55,802 nt of DNA, from positions 1 through 55,802 of the IMG/VR virus record IMGVR_UViG_3300011252_000208. One strand, written 5' to 3'. This document shows positions 1 through 7,765 of this stretch, piece by piece. Numbering within the stretch: position 1 is the stretch's first letter; every line of letters starts with the position of its first letter. Source of the DNA: a virus. The notes beneath the pieces are model-generated. The model searched no databases. It was not told the DNA's origin and saw only the letters and a program-made list of their open reading frames with translations. A program made the translations under genes and the position numbers.

Positions 1-530
1 TCAGTACCGCCATCAATATCCAGATCAGCAATGTTTATACTGCCATCAGGAAACGTAGGAGTACCCGCAAACGTCACACCCGTTGTACCTGTTGGTATCG
101 ACATGACGGTAGCGTCTGCATCGTTTTTAATAGTTACGTCTGATGTAGAACCCTGACCCGTAAGCACCAAACCATCAGCCGCAGCATAGCCCATAGCAGC
201 GGCATCACCCGCAGACGTATCGCCCGTGGGCAAGAATGTTCCGCCGCTTGCAGTAACGTCACCCGTAAATGTCCGTGATGATATTTCAAATGTGCTATAA
301 GAAATAATCTCTAACGTGTCGTTAGCAACCGCAGCAACCGCCAGCACAACGTCTGAGCTATTGGTCGCGGTAAAATCGGCAGGTGCAAGTTTCACACCGT
401 TCATATAAACATCTACAAATCCGGGTGTATATCCACTTGTGGGGAAGCTGGTTTGCCCAGCCGTTGCCGTAAATGAATCACGCTTTTGTGTAGCCTGCGG
501 GACTGCGCCCGTGCCGATATATCCAGCCAT
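1..530 (-). CDS. Tail fibre protein, N-terminal part (cut by window edge)
   Basis: The start is ATG at 530, overlapping the stop of the upstream gene as TAATG; the frame stays open to base 1. The N-terminus begins MAGYIGTGAVPQATQ and continues with a FTATAGQTSF segment and VDVYMNGVKL, a pattern I know from marine phage tail fibres that attach the fibre and precede variable receptor-binding parts. Around residues 130-150 is a module DGLVLTGQGSTSDVTIKN that also occurs in the 53266-54132 protein. Across the circle junction the frame continues exactly into the gene ending at 54350, giving about 660 residues in total. Likely role: receptor-binding or fibre protein of the virion. Family assignment is by pattern memory; no enzymatic domain is visible in this part. 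Confidence 0.75.
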   Translation of the reverse strand, partial: MAGYIGTGAVPQATQKRDSFTATAGQTSFPTSGYTPGFVDVYMNGVKLAPADFTATNSSDVVLAVAAVANDTLEIISYSTFEISSRTFTGDVTASGGTFLPTGDTSAGDAAAMGYAAADGLVLTGQGSTSDVTIKNDADATVMSIPTGTTGVTFAGTPTFPDGSINIADLDIDGGT

Positions 531-850
531 TAGGTGATCTCCAAGACCGATAATACAGTATCTACGCTGCTTGCCGTGTCTGATATTACTTTAACAACAT
601 CAGCAGCTTCTAAGATAATTTTCCCATCCAGCACAGACAGCGCCCCTTGCGCGGGTATCGGTGCGTTTTTAACAATGTAATAATCTGTGCCGCTTCTGGT
701 GATGTAGGCACTGACCTTAATTTGGCTTGTGAGAATGTTAGCGAGGTTAATACCCACCGCAACCGTCTGTGTGCTTGACGGCACTGTGCGTACAGTAGCC
801 GCAGAGGTTCCCGTTGCACTCGCCAAATAACTCTTGAATGTATTAGCCAT
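530..850 (-). CDS. Small virion structural protein
   Basis: This 106-residue protein starts MANTFKSYLASATG and is rich in Ser, Thr, Val and Ala with alternating hydrophobic residues, as expected for an all-beta protein. I recognise the layout (TVRTVPSSTQTVAVGINLAN) as a small virion protein common beside tail genes of marine phages, but no function is established that I know of. It sits between the tail-fibre gene, with which it shares a TAATG stop/start, and another small structural gene 3 bases away. It is therefore almost certainly translated with them. It could be a head or tail decoration protein; the role is inferred from context. Confidence 0.65.
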   Translation of the reverse strand: MANTFKSYLASATGTSAATVRTVPSSTQTVAVGINLANILTSQIKVSAYITRSGTDYYIVKNAPIPAQGALSVLDGKIILEAADVVKVISDTASSVDTVLSVLEIT

Positions 851-853
851 CGT

Positions 854-1375
854 TTATCCTAACGCTATGCTTAATGCCAAAACGTCACCAATTGAAGGCG
901 CTGCGGCCCCCGCTACAAACAAACTTGGGACGCTCAAGTCTGTAAAGGCGTCAGTCATGGCTGCGCCAGAACCCGCTCCATCAGAAAAAACAGCCTTAAC
1001 TTGACTGTTTGGTATTGTGATTGTGTTGCCAGTGCCTTGCTTAATGATAATGTTGTACGGGCCTGAAGAACCACTATCGGTAGTCGCGTTTTCTATAAAC
1101 CACATTTTATTGACAGTGTTTGGGCCAATAGTAATTGTGCAATCTGAATCCAAAGCGCCTGTGTATTTTAGATACAAAGATCGTCCGGGGTCTGTTGCTC
1201 CGTCTGCAATAGTAGTTGCATGAGTGTTTGCATTTGTTGTTATGGCTTCAGTGCCGTAACTAAATGCTTCAGCGATTAATTCTAAGTTAGTGTTGGTTGT
1301 CGCACCCCAAGAGCCTGATTGTTCACCAGTTCCTATCTCTTCTAATCTTAGATCGTTTGTGTAAACACTAGCCAT
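854..1375 (-). CDS. Tail-fibre-associated structural protein
   Basis: This is a 173-residue protein starting MASVYTNDLRLEEIGTGEQS, with SGSWGATTNTNLELIAEA soon after. This N-terminal motif recurs in marine phage tail and fibre proteins, where it is thought to lie in a virion attachment domain. The rest is Thr/Gly/Asn-rich and probably beta-structured, with a DPGRSLYLKYTGAL segment. It sits 3 bases upstream of the 106-residue structural gene and 50 bases downstream of the repeat protein. Part of the tail or fibre assembly by context and N-terminal pattern; the exact location in the virion is unknown. Confidence 0.65.
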   Translation of the reverse strand: MASVYTNDLRLEEIGTGEQSGSWGATTNTNLELIAEAFSYGTEAITTNANTHATTIADGATDPGRSLYLKYTGALDSDCTITIGPNTVNKMWFIENATTDSGSSGPYNIIIKQGTGNTITIPNSQVKAVFSDGAGSGAAMTDAFTDLSVPSLFVAGAAAPSIGDVLALSIALG

Positions 1376-1424
1376 GTAAGTTTCCTAAACACTGTAAGCT
1401 GACATATTTATATCGCGCATATCA

Positions 1425-3056
1425 TTAAGACGCAATCTTTTTCCAATTTGGTGAAGAACCCGGAGATATTTGCGTCCAATCTCCCGGTGGGGCTGGGGTT
1501 ATTGGGGTCCAGTTTGCATTATGTATAGGCGTTATATTATTCCAAACAAACGCTGTTCCCAACTCCATAGTAGCAGAAACACCTTCTGGATATACATATT
1601 GGCCTATTCCTATTGACACAGGGAACGGATCACGCCCTGATGCTGATACGCCTGTAACCGCATAACCAAACGCTATTGTAACGGACCCAACGCTTCCTGT
1701 AGCTGACACGCCTGTAACGGATACGTCGATAGGTATGTTGACAGTTACGTCCCCAACTGCGCCTGTTCCTGCAACGCCTGTAGCAGATATATTCGCATCT
1801 ACTTTGGTTGTTACGCTTCCAACACCAGACGAACCACTAACGCCTGTTGTCGCAACGGATGCACCGAATTTTATTGTTACAGCCCCTGAAGAGCCTGTAG
1901 CTGATACACCTGTCGCGGAAGCCTGACCATCAGCTTCAACGCTGACAGAACCCACACTGCCCGTTCCCAACACACCTGTTACAGATTGATTTGTGTTGGC
2001 GTCTACTGTTGTAGAACCTACGCTACCAACGGCTCCTATACCTGACGCGGGAATGTTCGCTGATAATGTTAAACCTACAGAGCCAACACCGCCTGTTGCT
2101 GACAGACCCGTTACAGGCTGCGTTACTCCACTAGTTGTGGTCGCACTACCAACAGATGCAGTTCCGAATACGCCTGTAACATTTTGGACAACAGAACTTG
2201 TTGTTTGCGGTATGTTGCCAACTTCACCTGTTCCAACAACACCAGAAGCAGAAATGTTATTGTCAAACTCTAGGCTTACAGTGCCTACACCGCCTGTCGC
2301 AGAGACACCTGTTACAGAAACATTCTTTCCAATTCTAGCGTCTACCGTCCCTATAGCAGACGTACCAGAAACACCAGAAACGGAAACGTTTACATCGCTA
2401 GAAACGGTGGCAGAACCAACAGACCCTATAGAGTTTATGCCTACTGGGTGGGCATTTGCATCTGCGTCTATAGCGACAGAATCTAAAGCAGTTGTTCCCA
2501 CAACTCCTGTAACGGGTATGTTTGCTGAAAGACCTGTAAAGGTAGTTCCAACAGCGCCTGTGCCAGAAACCCCTGTTACAGTAAAGTTTGCATCGCCAGA
2601 AACAGTAGAAGAACCAACAGCGCCTGTAGATGATACTCCCGTAACAGGAACATTTGCATCTCCTGATACAGTATGCGCGGTGCCAACTGACCCTGTAGCT
2701 ATTACTGCGCTGGCTGAAATGTTACCAACACCAGTAACAGTTACGCTTCCAACACTGCCTGTAGCCGCTAAACCTGTCGCTGTTGTATTTGCGGCACCTG
2801 TCGTTGTTACAGAGCCAACACTTGCTGTTGCTGAAACCCCTGTAACAGAAATATTTGCTGCGCTAGTGGTAGTTACGCTACCAACCGAACCCGTAGCGGC
2901 TATCCCCGTTACGGGCTGTGTTACGCCGCTAGTAGTTGTTACACTGCCAACAGAAGCAGTACCCGCTACACCTGTAACGGATACGCCTACAGATAGGCTA
3001 TTCCAAGAGCCAGAACCCCAACCACCTCGGCCCCAGCCAGAATAAGGAAGTGGCAT
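1425..3056 (-). CDS. Gly/Thr/Val repeat virion protein (about 21 copies of a 22-residue unit)
   Basis: A 543-residue protein. After a Gly/Trp-rich start (GWGRGGWGSGSWN) it consists of about 21 tandem copies of a roughly 22-residue unit with consensus VTGVSATGSVGSVTV plus about seven variable residues, often ending in NxS. The C-terminal 40 residues differ, with Trp-centred repeats (NWTPI, DWTQI, NWKKI). Such regular Gly/Val/Thr repeats suggest a beta-solenoid or fibrous rod. The same unit appears about three times in the 4436-5311 protein and once at the C-terminus of the 50555-50848 protein. Codons differ between copies, so selection acts on the protein repeat. Likely an appendage or fibre protein; function unknown. 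Confidence 0.8.
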   Translation of the reverse strand: MPLPYSGWGRGGWGSGSWNSLSVGVSVTGVAGTASVGSVTTTSGVTQPVTGIAATGSVGSVTTTSAANISVTGVSATASVGSVTTTGAANTTATGLAATGSVGSVTVTGVGNISASAVIATGSVGTAHTVSGDANVPVTGVSSTGAVGSSTVSGDANFTVTGVSGTGAVGTTFTGLSANIPVTGVVGTTALDSVAIDADANAHPVGINSIGSVGSATVSSDVNVSVSGVSGTSAIGTVDARIGKNVSVTGVSATGGVGTVSLEFDNNISASGVVGTGEVGNIPQTTSSVVQNVTGVFGTASVGSATTTSGVTQPVTGLSATGGVGSVGLTLSANIPASGIGAVGSVGSTTVDANTNQSVTGVLGTGSVGSVSVEADGQASATGVSATGSSGAVTIKFGASVATTGVSGSSGVGSVTTKVDANISATGVAGTGAVGDVTVNIPIDVSVTGVSATGSVGSVTIAFGYAVTGVSASGRDPFPVSIGIGQYVYPEGVSATMELGTAFVWNNITPIHNANWTPITPAPPGDWTQISPGSSPNWKKIAS

Positions 3057-3070
3057 GGGTTATCCCCCAA

Positions 3071-3505
3071 TTAGGCGATACGGATAATAGCGTTACTCGC
3101 GTCTGCAGTTGGCATCACTACTGTAAAGTCACCTGCACTTGCAGCTTTATCTCCACCAAAATCAAGAACACAAACCGTAGGATCACCCGAAGCTGCTTCG
3201 TTAAAGATCAATGCACCACGAACTCCTGTAAGTGTTACATTCGTAAAAACTACATTGTCCATATCTACAAAAGCTGTAGTGCTACTAGATGTAGGCGTTA
3301 CTGTGGTTATCGCATTACCTTTAGCGGTATAATTTGTGCCACTGACTTCGTTGCTAGAAGTATAAGCTGTGGTAGCCGCATTAAAACTTGCACTGTTTGT
3401 ATACATTGCCAACTTAAATACGTTAGATGCCGCCGTAAAATTATGCACACCTTTCAAAAGCTCTGTTTTGAAAGAGGTACACATGAAGTTTCCTGAGAAT
3501 GCCAT
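3071..3505 (-). CDS. Conserved virion structural protein
   Basis: A 144-residue protein starting MAFSGNFMCTSFKTELLKG. I recognise the signature SGTNYTAKGNA followed by a Val/Thr/Ser-rich stretch, a DMDNVVFTNVTLTGVRGALI segment, and a C-terminal VVMPTADASNAIIRIA. This family is frequent among marine podovirus and siphovirus structural genes. It is predicted mostly beta and has no catalytic motif. It lies between the repeat protein and the small 95-residue gene, all closely spaced on the minus strand. Likely a tail or head surface component; identity beyond a virion protein is not supported. Confidence 0.7.
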   Translation of the reverse strand: MAFSGNFMCTSFKTELLKGVHNFTAASNVFKLAMYTNSASFNAATTAYTSSNEVSGTNYTAKGNAITTVTPTSSSTTAFVDMDNVVFTNVTLTGVRGALIFNEAASGDPTVCVLDFGGDKAASAGDFTVVMPTADASNAIIRIA

Positions 3506-3793
3506 TTACATTTTCCTTATATATTCAGCTAGTTTTTTATGACCAGCATCACTGATTGCATTATATACAGTAGTTCTATCGCTTTGGATAGCCTGTTTCA
3601 TGTAGACTGCGATTACAGCCGCCATCTGTTGTTTGTACGCCAAGGCTTGATCTCTTATTGCTGGTGGGGCGTCATCAGCCACAGACATAAGACGATCAGC
3701 GCAAAGTTCTGCTACTTCCTCTGGCGTAAAACCACGATTGTTGGTGGTTCTAACTTCAACGCTTCCCACTGTCATTTCAAACGGCATGTTCAT
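3506..3793 (-). CDS. Conserved small protein of the neck/tail module
   Basis: A 95-residue, mostly helical protein. The C-terminal SDRTTVYNAISDAGHKKLAE resembles a small conserved phage protein seen beside neck and tail genes in marine phages. An N-terminal beta segment (MTVGSVEVRTTNNRGFTPEE) is followed by an ELCADRLMSVAD helix. The gene ends one base before the downstream structural gene and its start overlaps the end of the adaptor gene by 4 bases. Function unknown; a role as chaperone or small neck protein is only a guess. Confidence 0.6.
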   Translation of the reverse strand: MNMPFEMTVGSVEVRTTNNRGFTPEEVAELCADRLMSVADDAPPAIRDQALAYKQQMAAVIAVYMKQAIQSDRTTVYNAISDAGHKKLAEYIRKM

Positions 3794-4425
3794 CTTCTGT
3801 AACTATCTCCCTTGTTCGCTGCATCAATAATAGAAAGCTCACGCAACGCTGTTTCATATCTTTCTTTATATTGTTGCATAATATCAGCTTCGCCTTTCAT
3901 GAAATTGTATGCTTCAACTAATGAACCATACAATAAAACAGATTCGGCATTTTCACCAAGCCATGATGTGTTTGTGGTTACTATAGACTTAGGTAAAAAA
4001 TAGTAATGCAGTTCAACAGTATATGTCGCGTTAGGTGTTGGGCCTACAATAAAATGACCAAATGTATTTGCGGCAATAGCATCACCGTCAAACTGTCCAT
4101 AATACTTTGGAACGCCTTGTGTAGCAGCTACAGGAAACGCCTCACGCATAAAATTAACATCTTTTTCAAGCAAGTAGGTGTAAGCTGCAGTTGTAGGGTC
4201 GATAATTGCCAAAGAAAAAACAGCTAAAAAATCATCTGGTCTTTGCAAATATTGATTGCCTTGCGTAAGTGTGCCTGTGCTGTTTGACCTTACTTCAGGA
4301 ATAGTTACGGTTCTAAATATTCGCTGCTCTGCCTGTTGAATAAACGTAGGTATTAAAGAAACAAATGTTGTTTCTTCATTTTCTGTATATTCTTTTATAG
4401 CAGACGTTAATTCTGTATAATTCAT
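3790..4425 (-). CDS. Head-tail adaptor-like neck protein
   Basis: This 211-residue protein begins MNYTELTSAIKEYTENEE, followed by FIQQAEQRIFRTVTIPEVR, a short loop and YLQRPDDFLAVFSLAI. That order (helical N-terminus, AEQRI helix, beta core, C-terminal helix with YKERYETAL) matches the adaptor family of short-tailed phages that binds below the portal and links it to the tail hub. It sits with a second candidate neck protein (5304-5972), separated by the cupredoxin-like gene. It has no enzymatic motif. The adaptor call rests on fold-level resemblance and position after the capsid genes. Confidence 0.6.
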   Translation of the reverse strand: MNYTELTSAIKEYTENEETTFVSLIPTFIQQAEQRIFRTVTIPEVRSNSTGTLTQGNQYLQRPDDFLAVFSLAIIDPTTAAYTYLLEKDVNFMREAFPVAATQGVPKYYGQFDGDAIAANTFGHFIVGPTPNATYTVELHYYFLPKSIVTTNTSWLGENAESVLLYGSLVEAYNFMKGEADIMQQYKERYETALRELSIIDAANKGDSYRR

Positions 4426-4435
4426 TGGCTTACCC

Positions 4436-5311
4436 TCATGGTGTGTTCGCCGTCCCGCCCATACCGCTATGGTTGCTGCAGTAATAATAGAGAGTTGGTG
4501 CAGAATTTGCGACAGTTATCTGAACATATGCACCAGCCTGTCCCGCAGTTCCTGATGTTGTTACGCCTGTCGTGTATTCGCTCCCCCCTGCATGCGTACC
4601 ATTAGCTGTAGTGCTAAACCTCAATGGGTGGCTACTATTAGAACTTGCAGATTGATCGAATCGAAAGGTAGAACCCTCTGCAATACTAATTGTCGGGCTT
4701 ACCGCGCCGTCTAAATAAAACTTATTACCTGTACCATATGGATTCGTTCCGCTGGCTACTGTCACCGCAAATATGTTTGTAGTAACTGTTGTAGCGCCGG
4801 GATAACCCGTACCCAAAACACCAGAAGGCGAAGCAAAATTAGTATTTACAGTTACAGATACAGAACCTGCTTGCCCTGTGCCATTAATACCTGCAGGAGA
4901 TACTGTTACACTTCCGTTTGTAGCGGTCCCAACCGCGCCAGAAGCTGAAGTTCCTACAGCAGAAACAGAAGTGTCAATACCTTGAGTAACAGAAGTTGTG
5001 ACAACTCCAACATAAGCATTGGCAACTAAATTGTTTCCTGTGAAACCATATTTATCACCTGTATAACCTACAGGATTCCAGCCCCACTGAATATTGTTCA
5101 TAGAACTTATATCGTGTTCTGGTCGTGGGTCTTTTAAGGCTTGCGGGTCTGGCCTCGCCCGTAGTGGCTCAAGTTGTGGTTGCTTTGCTTCCCACTCATC
5201 CTTGCCTACTAAAAGACCGTTCCATTCTTTGCGCATATCACGCAATCTATATCTGAAGCCAGAACGATCAGATATTCCATACGCCCATTTTCCTGTAGCG
5301 TATTTAGACAT
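4436..5311 (-). CDS. Virion protein with C-terminal cupredoxin-like domain
   Basis: A 291-residue protein in three parts. The first 100 residues are a conserved marine-phage segment (MSKYATGKWAYGISDRSGF, then MRKEWNGLLVGKDEWE and ARPDPQALKDPRPEHDI). Residues 105-180 hold about three copies of the Gly/Thr/Val repeat shared with 1425-3056. Residues 185-291 resemble a cupredoxin: H228 in SSHPLRF and C278-x2-H281-x2-M284 in YYYCSNHSGMGG reproduce the type I copper ligand set with amicyanin-like spacing. The start at 5311 overlaps the upstream neck gene by 8 bases. Copper binding is inferred from the ligands, not known; the module may also be purely structural. Confidence 0.75.
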   Translation of the reverse strand: MSKYATGKWAYGISDRSGFRYRLRDMRKEWNGLLVGKDEWEAKQPQLEPLRARPDPQALKDPRPEHDISSMNNIQWGWNPVGYTGDKYGFTGNNLVANAYVGVVTTSVTQGIDTSVSAVGTSASGAVGTATNGSVTVSPAGINGTGQAGSVSVTVNTNFASPSGVLGTGYPGATTVTTNIFAVTVASGTNPYGTGNKFYLDGAVSPTISIAEGSTFRFDQSASSNSSHPLRFSTTANGTHAGGSEYTTGVTTSGTAGQAGAYVQITVANSAPTLYYYCSNHSGMGGTANTP

Positions 5312-5972
5312 ATCGGTAATTTCTCAAGTCTGGCGATACTTTGAATGAGGCTCTATCTCTGTCCTCATCCATCGCACGGTTTAACTCTTCGTCATAAATA
5401 GGCTTTAGAAGAGAAATGCGGTCAGGGGCTTTTTTTATAGCAATGTAATAAGCTAATCCTGCAGCTAGTGCTGGGTAAAACCTAAATGGTATTTGCGCAG
5501 TGTTTACATATGTATCTGCATCATCCATGCGAATAAGGGCATCATACAAAATAACATCTGTGCTGTTATCTGGCAAAGGCCACACTTTTAGGTTCGGATT
5601 TATTTGCCTATCTACAAAATACTGCGTAGCCCTGCCTTTTGTAGATTTTGTTGGAATATTTAAGTATGTGTCGCGGCTAATTCTGTTTAGCGCATAATCT
5701 GTACCGCTTCTGCGAACAACTAGGGACAATATATCTATAACGTCCGCACCAAGGCTAGTCTCACCATCACCCTCTGCAACTGTAAAACTCCTTTGCGCAA
5801 TAGTCCATTGATTTAAACCTCGATTTGCCCAATCAGCGAACAAGAGATTTAAAGAACGTTTTGCTGTCCGCAGATCATAACCTGTTTGGGCCTCAAGACC
5901 ACAACGCTCGAAAGCCTCTTCGATGTAATCAGCTACGTCTAATTCAAAGTCTTTCGAACCTGATACAGTCAT
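5304..5972 (-). CDS. Neck / tail adaptor protein
   Basis: This 222-residue protein has an N-terminal helical region ELDVADYIEEAFERCGLE, then TGYDLRTAKRSLNLLFADWA and RGLNQWTI. I recognise this pattern from a neck protein of marine short-tailed phages, analogous in position to tail tube A or gp4-like adaptors. The C-terminal region is helical (FYPALAAGLAYYIAIKK) and ends with a basic, aromatic RNYRYV. It overlaps the cupredoxin-like gene by 8 bases and the basic small gene by 4 bases. It probably forms part of the ring connecting portal and tail; confident as a neck protein, less so on the exact ring. Confidence 0.65.
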   Translation of the reverse strand: MTVSGSKDFELDVADYIEEAFERCGLEAQTGYDLRTAKRSLNLLFADWANRGLNQWTIAQRSFTVAEGDGETSLGADVIDILSLVVRRSGTDYALNRISRDTYLNIPTKSTKGRATQYFVDRQINPNLKVWPLPDNSTDVILYDALIRMDDADTYVNTAQIPFRFYPALAAGLAYYIAIKKAPDRISLLKPIYDEELNRAMDEDRDRASFKVSPDLRNYRYV

Positions 5973-6247
5973 TTCTTATTCCTTTTCAGGGATTTAACCC
6001 TACGTGGCTTCCCGGCAGGTTGTCCAATGCGTTTCTTTTGAGAAATTCTACTTCTTTTTTCCGCTGCTGTCATTTCTGACGCTGTTTTTGGCGTTTTCGA
6101 ACTAACTTTTTTGCTAGGTCGGCAGTATGGTGTGCCACGCTTTTCACCTTTTTTGCGCCCACAAGCCTTACCTGTCCTAACGTCTTTCCAATCCTCTTTA
6201 AACCAACGTTTTAAGGCAGCACCTTTTTTTGTTTTGCGAACAGCCAT
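5969..6247 (-). CDS. Very basic small protein (DUF5872-like)
   Basis: A 92-residue Lys/Arg-rich protein: MAVRKTKKGAALKRWFKED, then DVRTGKACGRKKGEKRGTPYCRPSKK and a lysine-rich tail. The CGRKKGEKRGTPYCRPSK core matches my memory of DUF5872, a domain found in phages and some large eukaryotic viruses. Two cysteines in a basic context suggest nucleic-acid binding or a metal/disulfide site. Start and stop junctions (TAATG with the upstream gene, 4-base overlap downstream) show coupled translation. It is the first of three consecutive tiny basic genes. A DNA-binding or packaged role is an inference. Confidence 0.7.
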   Translation of the reverse strand: MAVRKTKKGAALKRWFKEDWKDVRTGKACGRKKGEKRGTPYCRPSKKVSSKTPKTASEMTAAEKRSRISQKKRIGQPAGKPRRVKSLKRNKK

Positions 6248-6525
6248 TAGGTCATCCTTGTTACCTTACGGCGATTGCCCATGACTTTGCCGCACCCATT
6301 GGCTATAGCCTCGCCACCCTTCATCATTCTGCGTACAGGTCTTTTTCTAAAATTATTATTCGGCTCAACTGCGCCACCCATCGCCTTTTTAACAGGCTTT
6401 TTTTTACTATTACCCCAGTTTTTAGCGCCTACCTTTCGGCATTTTGCAATAGCACCACTGGCATATGCGCTAGGAAAAACTTTGTACCTAGCCTTTACTT
6501 TTTTATAACAAGCGTCTTTAGGCAT
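6247..6525 (-). CDS. Basic small protein with Cys pair and GGxV motif
   Basis: This 92-residue protein starts MPKDACYKKVKARYKVFPSA, followed by YASGAIAKCRKVGAKNWGN, a segment conserved in small marine phage proteins. The C-terminal half is Lys/Arg-rich with MGGAVEPNNNF and MMKGGEAI; GG-x-V tags of this kind recur in several morphogenesis proteins of this genome. Its stop overlaps the start of the downstream basic protein (TAATG). With its neighbours it forms a trio of small basic proteins between neck genes and capsid-side genes. Likely virion or DNA-associated; function unknown. Confidence 0.65.
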   Translation of the reverse strand: MPKDACYKKVKARYKVFPSAYASGAIAKCRKVGAKNWGNSKKKPVKKAMGGAVEPNNNFRKRPVRRMMKGGEAIANGCGKVMGNRRKVTRMT

Positions 6526-6526
6526 A

Positions 6527-6820
6527 TTAACACTTCCATCTTTTACGTGCTTGACGCAAACGACTGTTAGGGTCTTTTGCAGCCTTGGGGAATTTCTTCA
6601 TTTGCCCTGCAGAACGTGCGCAGTATGACTTTCTGCGATTGGCGGCTTTACTTCCCGCTTTTACTTTTCCTGTAACGGCTGTTTTTAATTTAGAGCCGGG
6701 ATTTTTGCGTTTGTACGCGGCAACACCCTTTTTAGTCATGCCAGCGCCTGATTTTGTTTTGCGGTAATTACCGCCTTTACCAGTAGTTTTCCGTATTGGA
6801 TTTTCTTTTTTACGCGGCAT
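6527..6820 (-). CDS. Basic small protein, third of the trio
   Basis: A 97-residue protein, highly basic: MPRKKENPIRKTTGKGGNYR, GAGMTKKGVAAYKRKNPGSK, then RRKSYCARSAGQMKKFPKAA and a C-terminal RLRQARKRWKC. The RKSYCARSAGQ core and final WKC are conserved in small proteins of marine phages and large DNA viruses as I remember them. Like the two downstream genes it has a few cysteines embedded in a basic chain. A perfect 7-bp hairpin (6840-6856) lies just upstream, so the trio may start its own transcript segment. Nucleic-acid binding is plausible but unproven. Confidence 0.65.
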   Translation of the reverse strand: MPRKKENPIRKTTGKGGNYRKTKSGAGMTKKGVAAYKRKNPGSKLKTAVTGKVKAGSKAANRRKSYCARSAGQMKKFPKAAKDPNSRLRQARKRWKC

Positions 6821-6839
6821 TTCTCACCTGCTGTATAAT

Positions 6840-6856
6840 AGGGGGCATCGCCCCCT
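6840..6856 (-). terminator. Hairpin between 6864 gene and basic trio
   Basis: A perfect 7-bp stem (AGGGGGC/GCCCCCT) with a 3-base loop. On the minus strand the following bases are ATTATAC, so the T-tract is weak. It may be a partial terminator or an mRNA-stabilising hairpin 20 bases before the 6820 start codon. Confidence 0.5.
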
Positions 6857-6863
6857 ACTACAT

Positions 6864-7142
6864 TTAAGATAAAAAGATTGTTAGCTCATTGTTTGAACCT
6901 GTAAACGCCGAAACAAACACACCATCAGTGAATATCATTCCATCATCAGGTATATAAAGTTCATTCATGCCTACTGGAAATTTTTGCACTATCATAGTAG
7001 CGCCACCATTTCCATTAGTCAGAGTAAATGAACCTGCTGCTTCAGCATAGATATTAACAGTTCTAAGCCTAGACCTAGAAGGCCCAATAAGGGCCGCAGC
7101 ATCACCTTGAGCTACATTGTATCCTGTTACTGGGCCAGCCAT
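6864..7142 (-). CDS. Small head-associated structural protein
   Basis: A 92-residue protein: MAGPVTGYNVAQGDAAALIG followed by a beta-rich chain with RTVNIYAEAAGSFTLTNGNG and a hydrophobic FLS end. It has the size and composition of small capsid-surface or head-completion proteins found near the major capsid gene in marine phages. It lies 11 bases downstream of the 159-residue structural gene and just before a stable hairpin. No motif assigns a function. A decoration or minor head role is inferred only from position and composition. Confidence 0.55.
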   Translation of the reverse strand: MAGPVTGYNVAQGDAAALIGPSRSRLRTVNIYAEAAGSFTLTNGNGGATMIVQKFPVGMNELYIPDDGMIFTDGVFVSAFTGSNNELTIFLS

Positions 7143-7153
7143 TTACTTACTCC

Positions 7154-7633
7154 TTATGCTACAAGATTGCTGGCTTGCTGATACAGAACAGTCGCTCTGA
7201 TTTCACCTGCGTTAGTAGCACCTGTGGTAGTCCAAGTAAGGCGAACATCTGTTGTGTTAGATGTTTCAGCCCAAGACAATGCACCACCAGCTTCAGTGGT
7301 AGGGTACTTGCGTCCTGCGCCAGAAGCTACGGTAATCGAAAACCCGTTGATAAATGTGCCGTTTCCACCAGCAGTATCGCCAACGCTGAAAACCGCAGTA
7401 GCATTACCCATAGCTGTTGGGCAATCTAGCACAATATCAATAATTTGAGACTTTGCAGGAATAACTACGTCAGTGACGTTTGCAGCAGAAGCACCGCCTG
7501 CAAGAGAGCCAGTAGTAAAGGACTGTGCCATGACAACTTGGCCTGTGTTTTTAATATCAGAGCCTACGGTTGTTCCAGTAGTATCTTTGATTGTTCCTGC
7601 CAGAATTGGCCCGGAAAAAGTAGTTGTACCCAT
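7154..7633 (-). CDS. Structural protein, likely capsid decoration
   Basis: A 159-residue protein starting MGTTTFSGPILAGTIKDTTG. It is rich in Thr, Gly, Ala and Val, has no charged catalytic motifs, and ends TVLYQQASNLVA. I recognise the MGTTTFSGP start as typical of structural proteins encoded next to major capsid genes in marine phages. It is separated from the capsid gene by a 132-base gap containing a strong terminator, so it may be expressed by read-through or from its own promoter. Likely a capsid-surface or trimeric decoration protein; assignment is contextual. Confidence 0.6.
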   Translation of the reverse strand: MGTTTFSGPILAGTIKDTTGTTVGSDIKNTGQVVMAQSFTTGSLAGGASAANVTDVVIPAKSQIIDIVLDCPTAMGNATAVFSVGDTAGGNGTFINGFSITVASGAGRKYPTTEAGGALSWAETSNTTDVRLTWTTTGATNAGEIRATVLYQQASNLVA

Positions 7634-7708
7634 GTCTATCTCCTGTCGTGGGTTAAGTCAGACGCTATTTGCGCCTGTCAGGGATAAGCAAATAATACAC
7701 AACAATCC

Positions 7709-7740
7709 AAAAAAAGAAAGGGGGCAGATGAACTGCCCCC
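7709..7740 (-). terminator. Rho-independent terminator after the major capsid gene
   Basis: An 8-bp perfect stem (GGGGGCAG/CTGCCCCC) with a 5-base loop at 7720-7740. On the minus strand it is followed by CTTTCTTTTTTTGG. It lies 25 bases after the capsid stop codon. It would make a discrete, abundant capsid mRNA with partial read-through to downstream genes. Confidence 0.85.
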
Positions 7741-7765
7741 AATCAAAACCAAACATTTGTTCGGG

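Noticed and set aside
1993-3045. Long plus-strand frame of 350 residues with TPVT repeats
   Set aside because: It is the antisense of the repeat protein 1425-3056. Its apparent repeats are a by-product of the Gly/Thr/Val codons on the other strand, and it has no plausible ribosome binding site or family.
1425-3056. Possible CRISPR-like or tandem DNA repeat array
   Set aside because: Repeat spacing is about 66 bases but DNA copies differ at many third positions while protein units are kept. It is coding sequence, not spacers.
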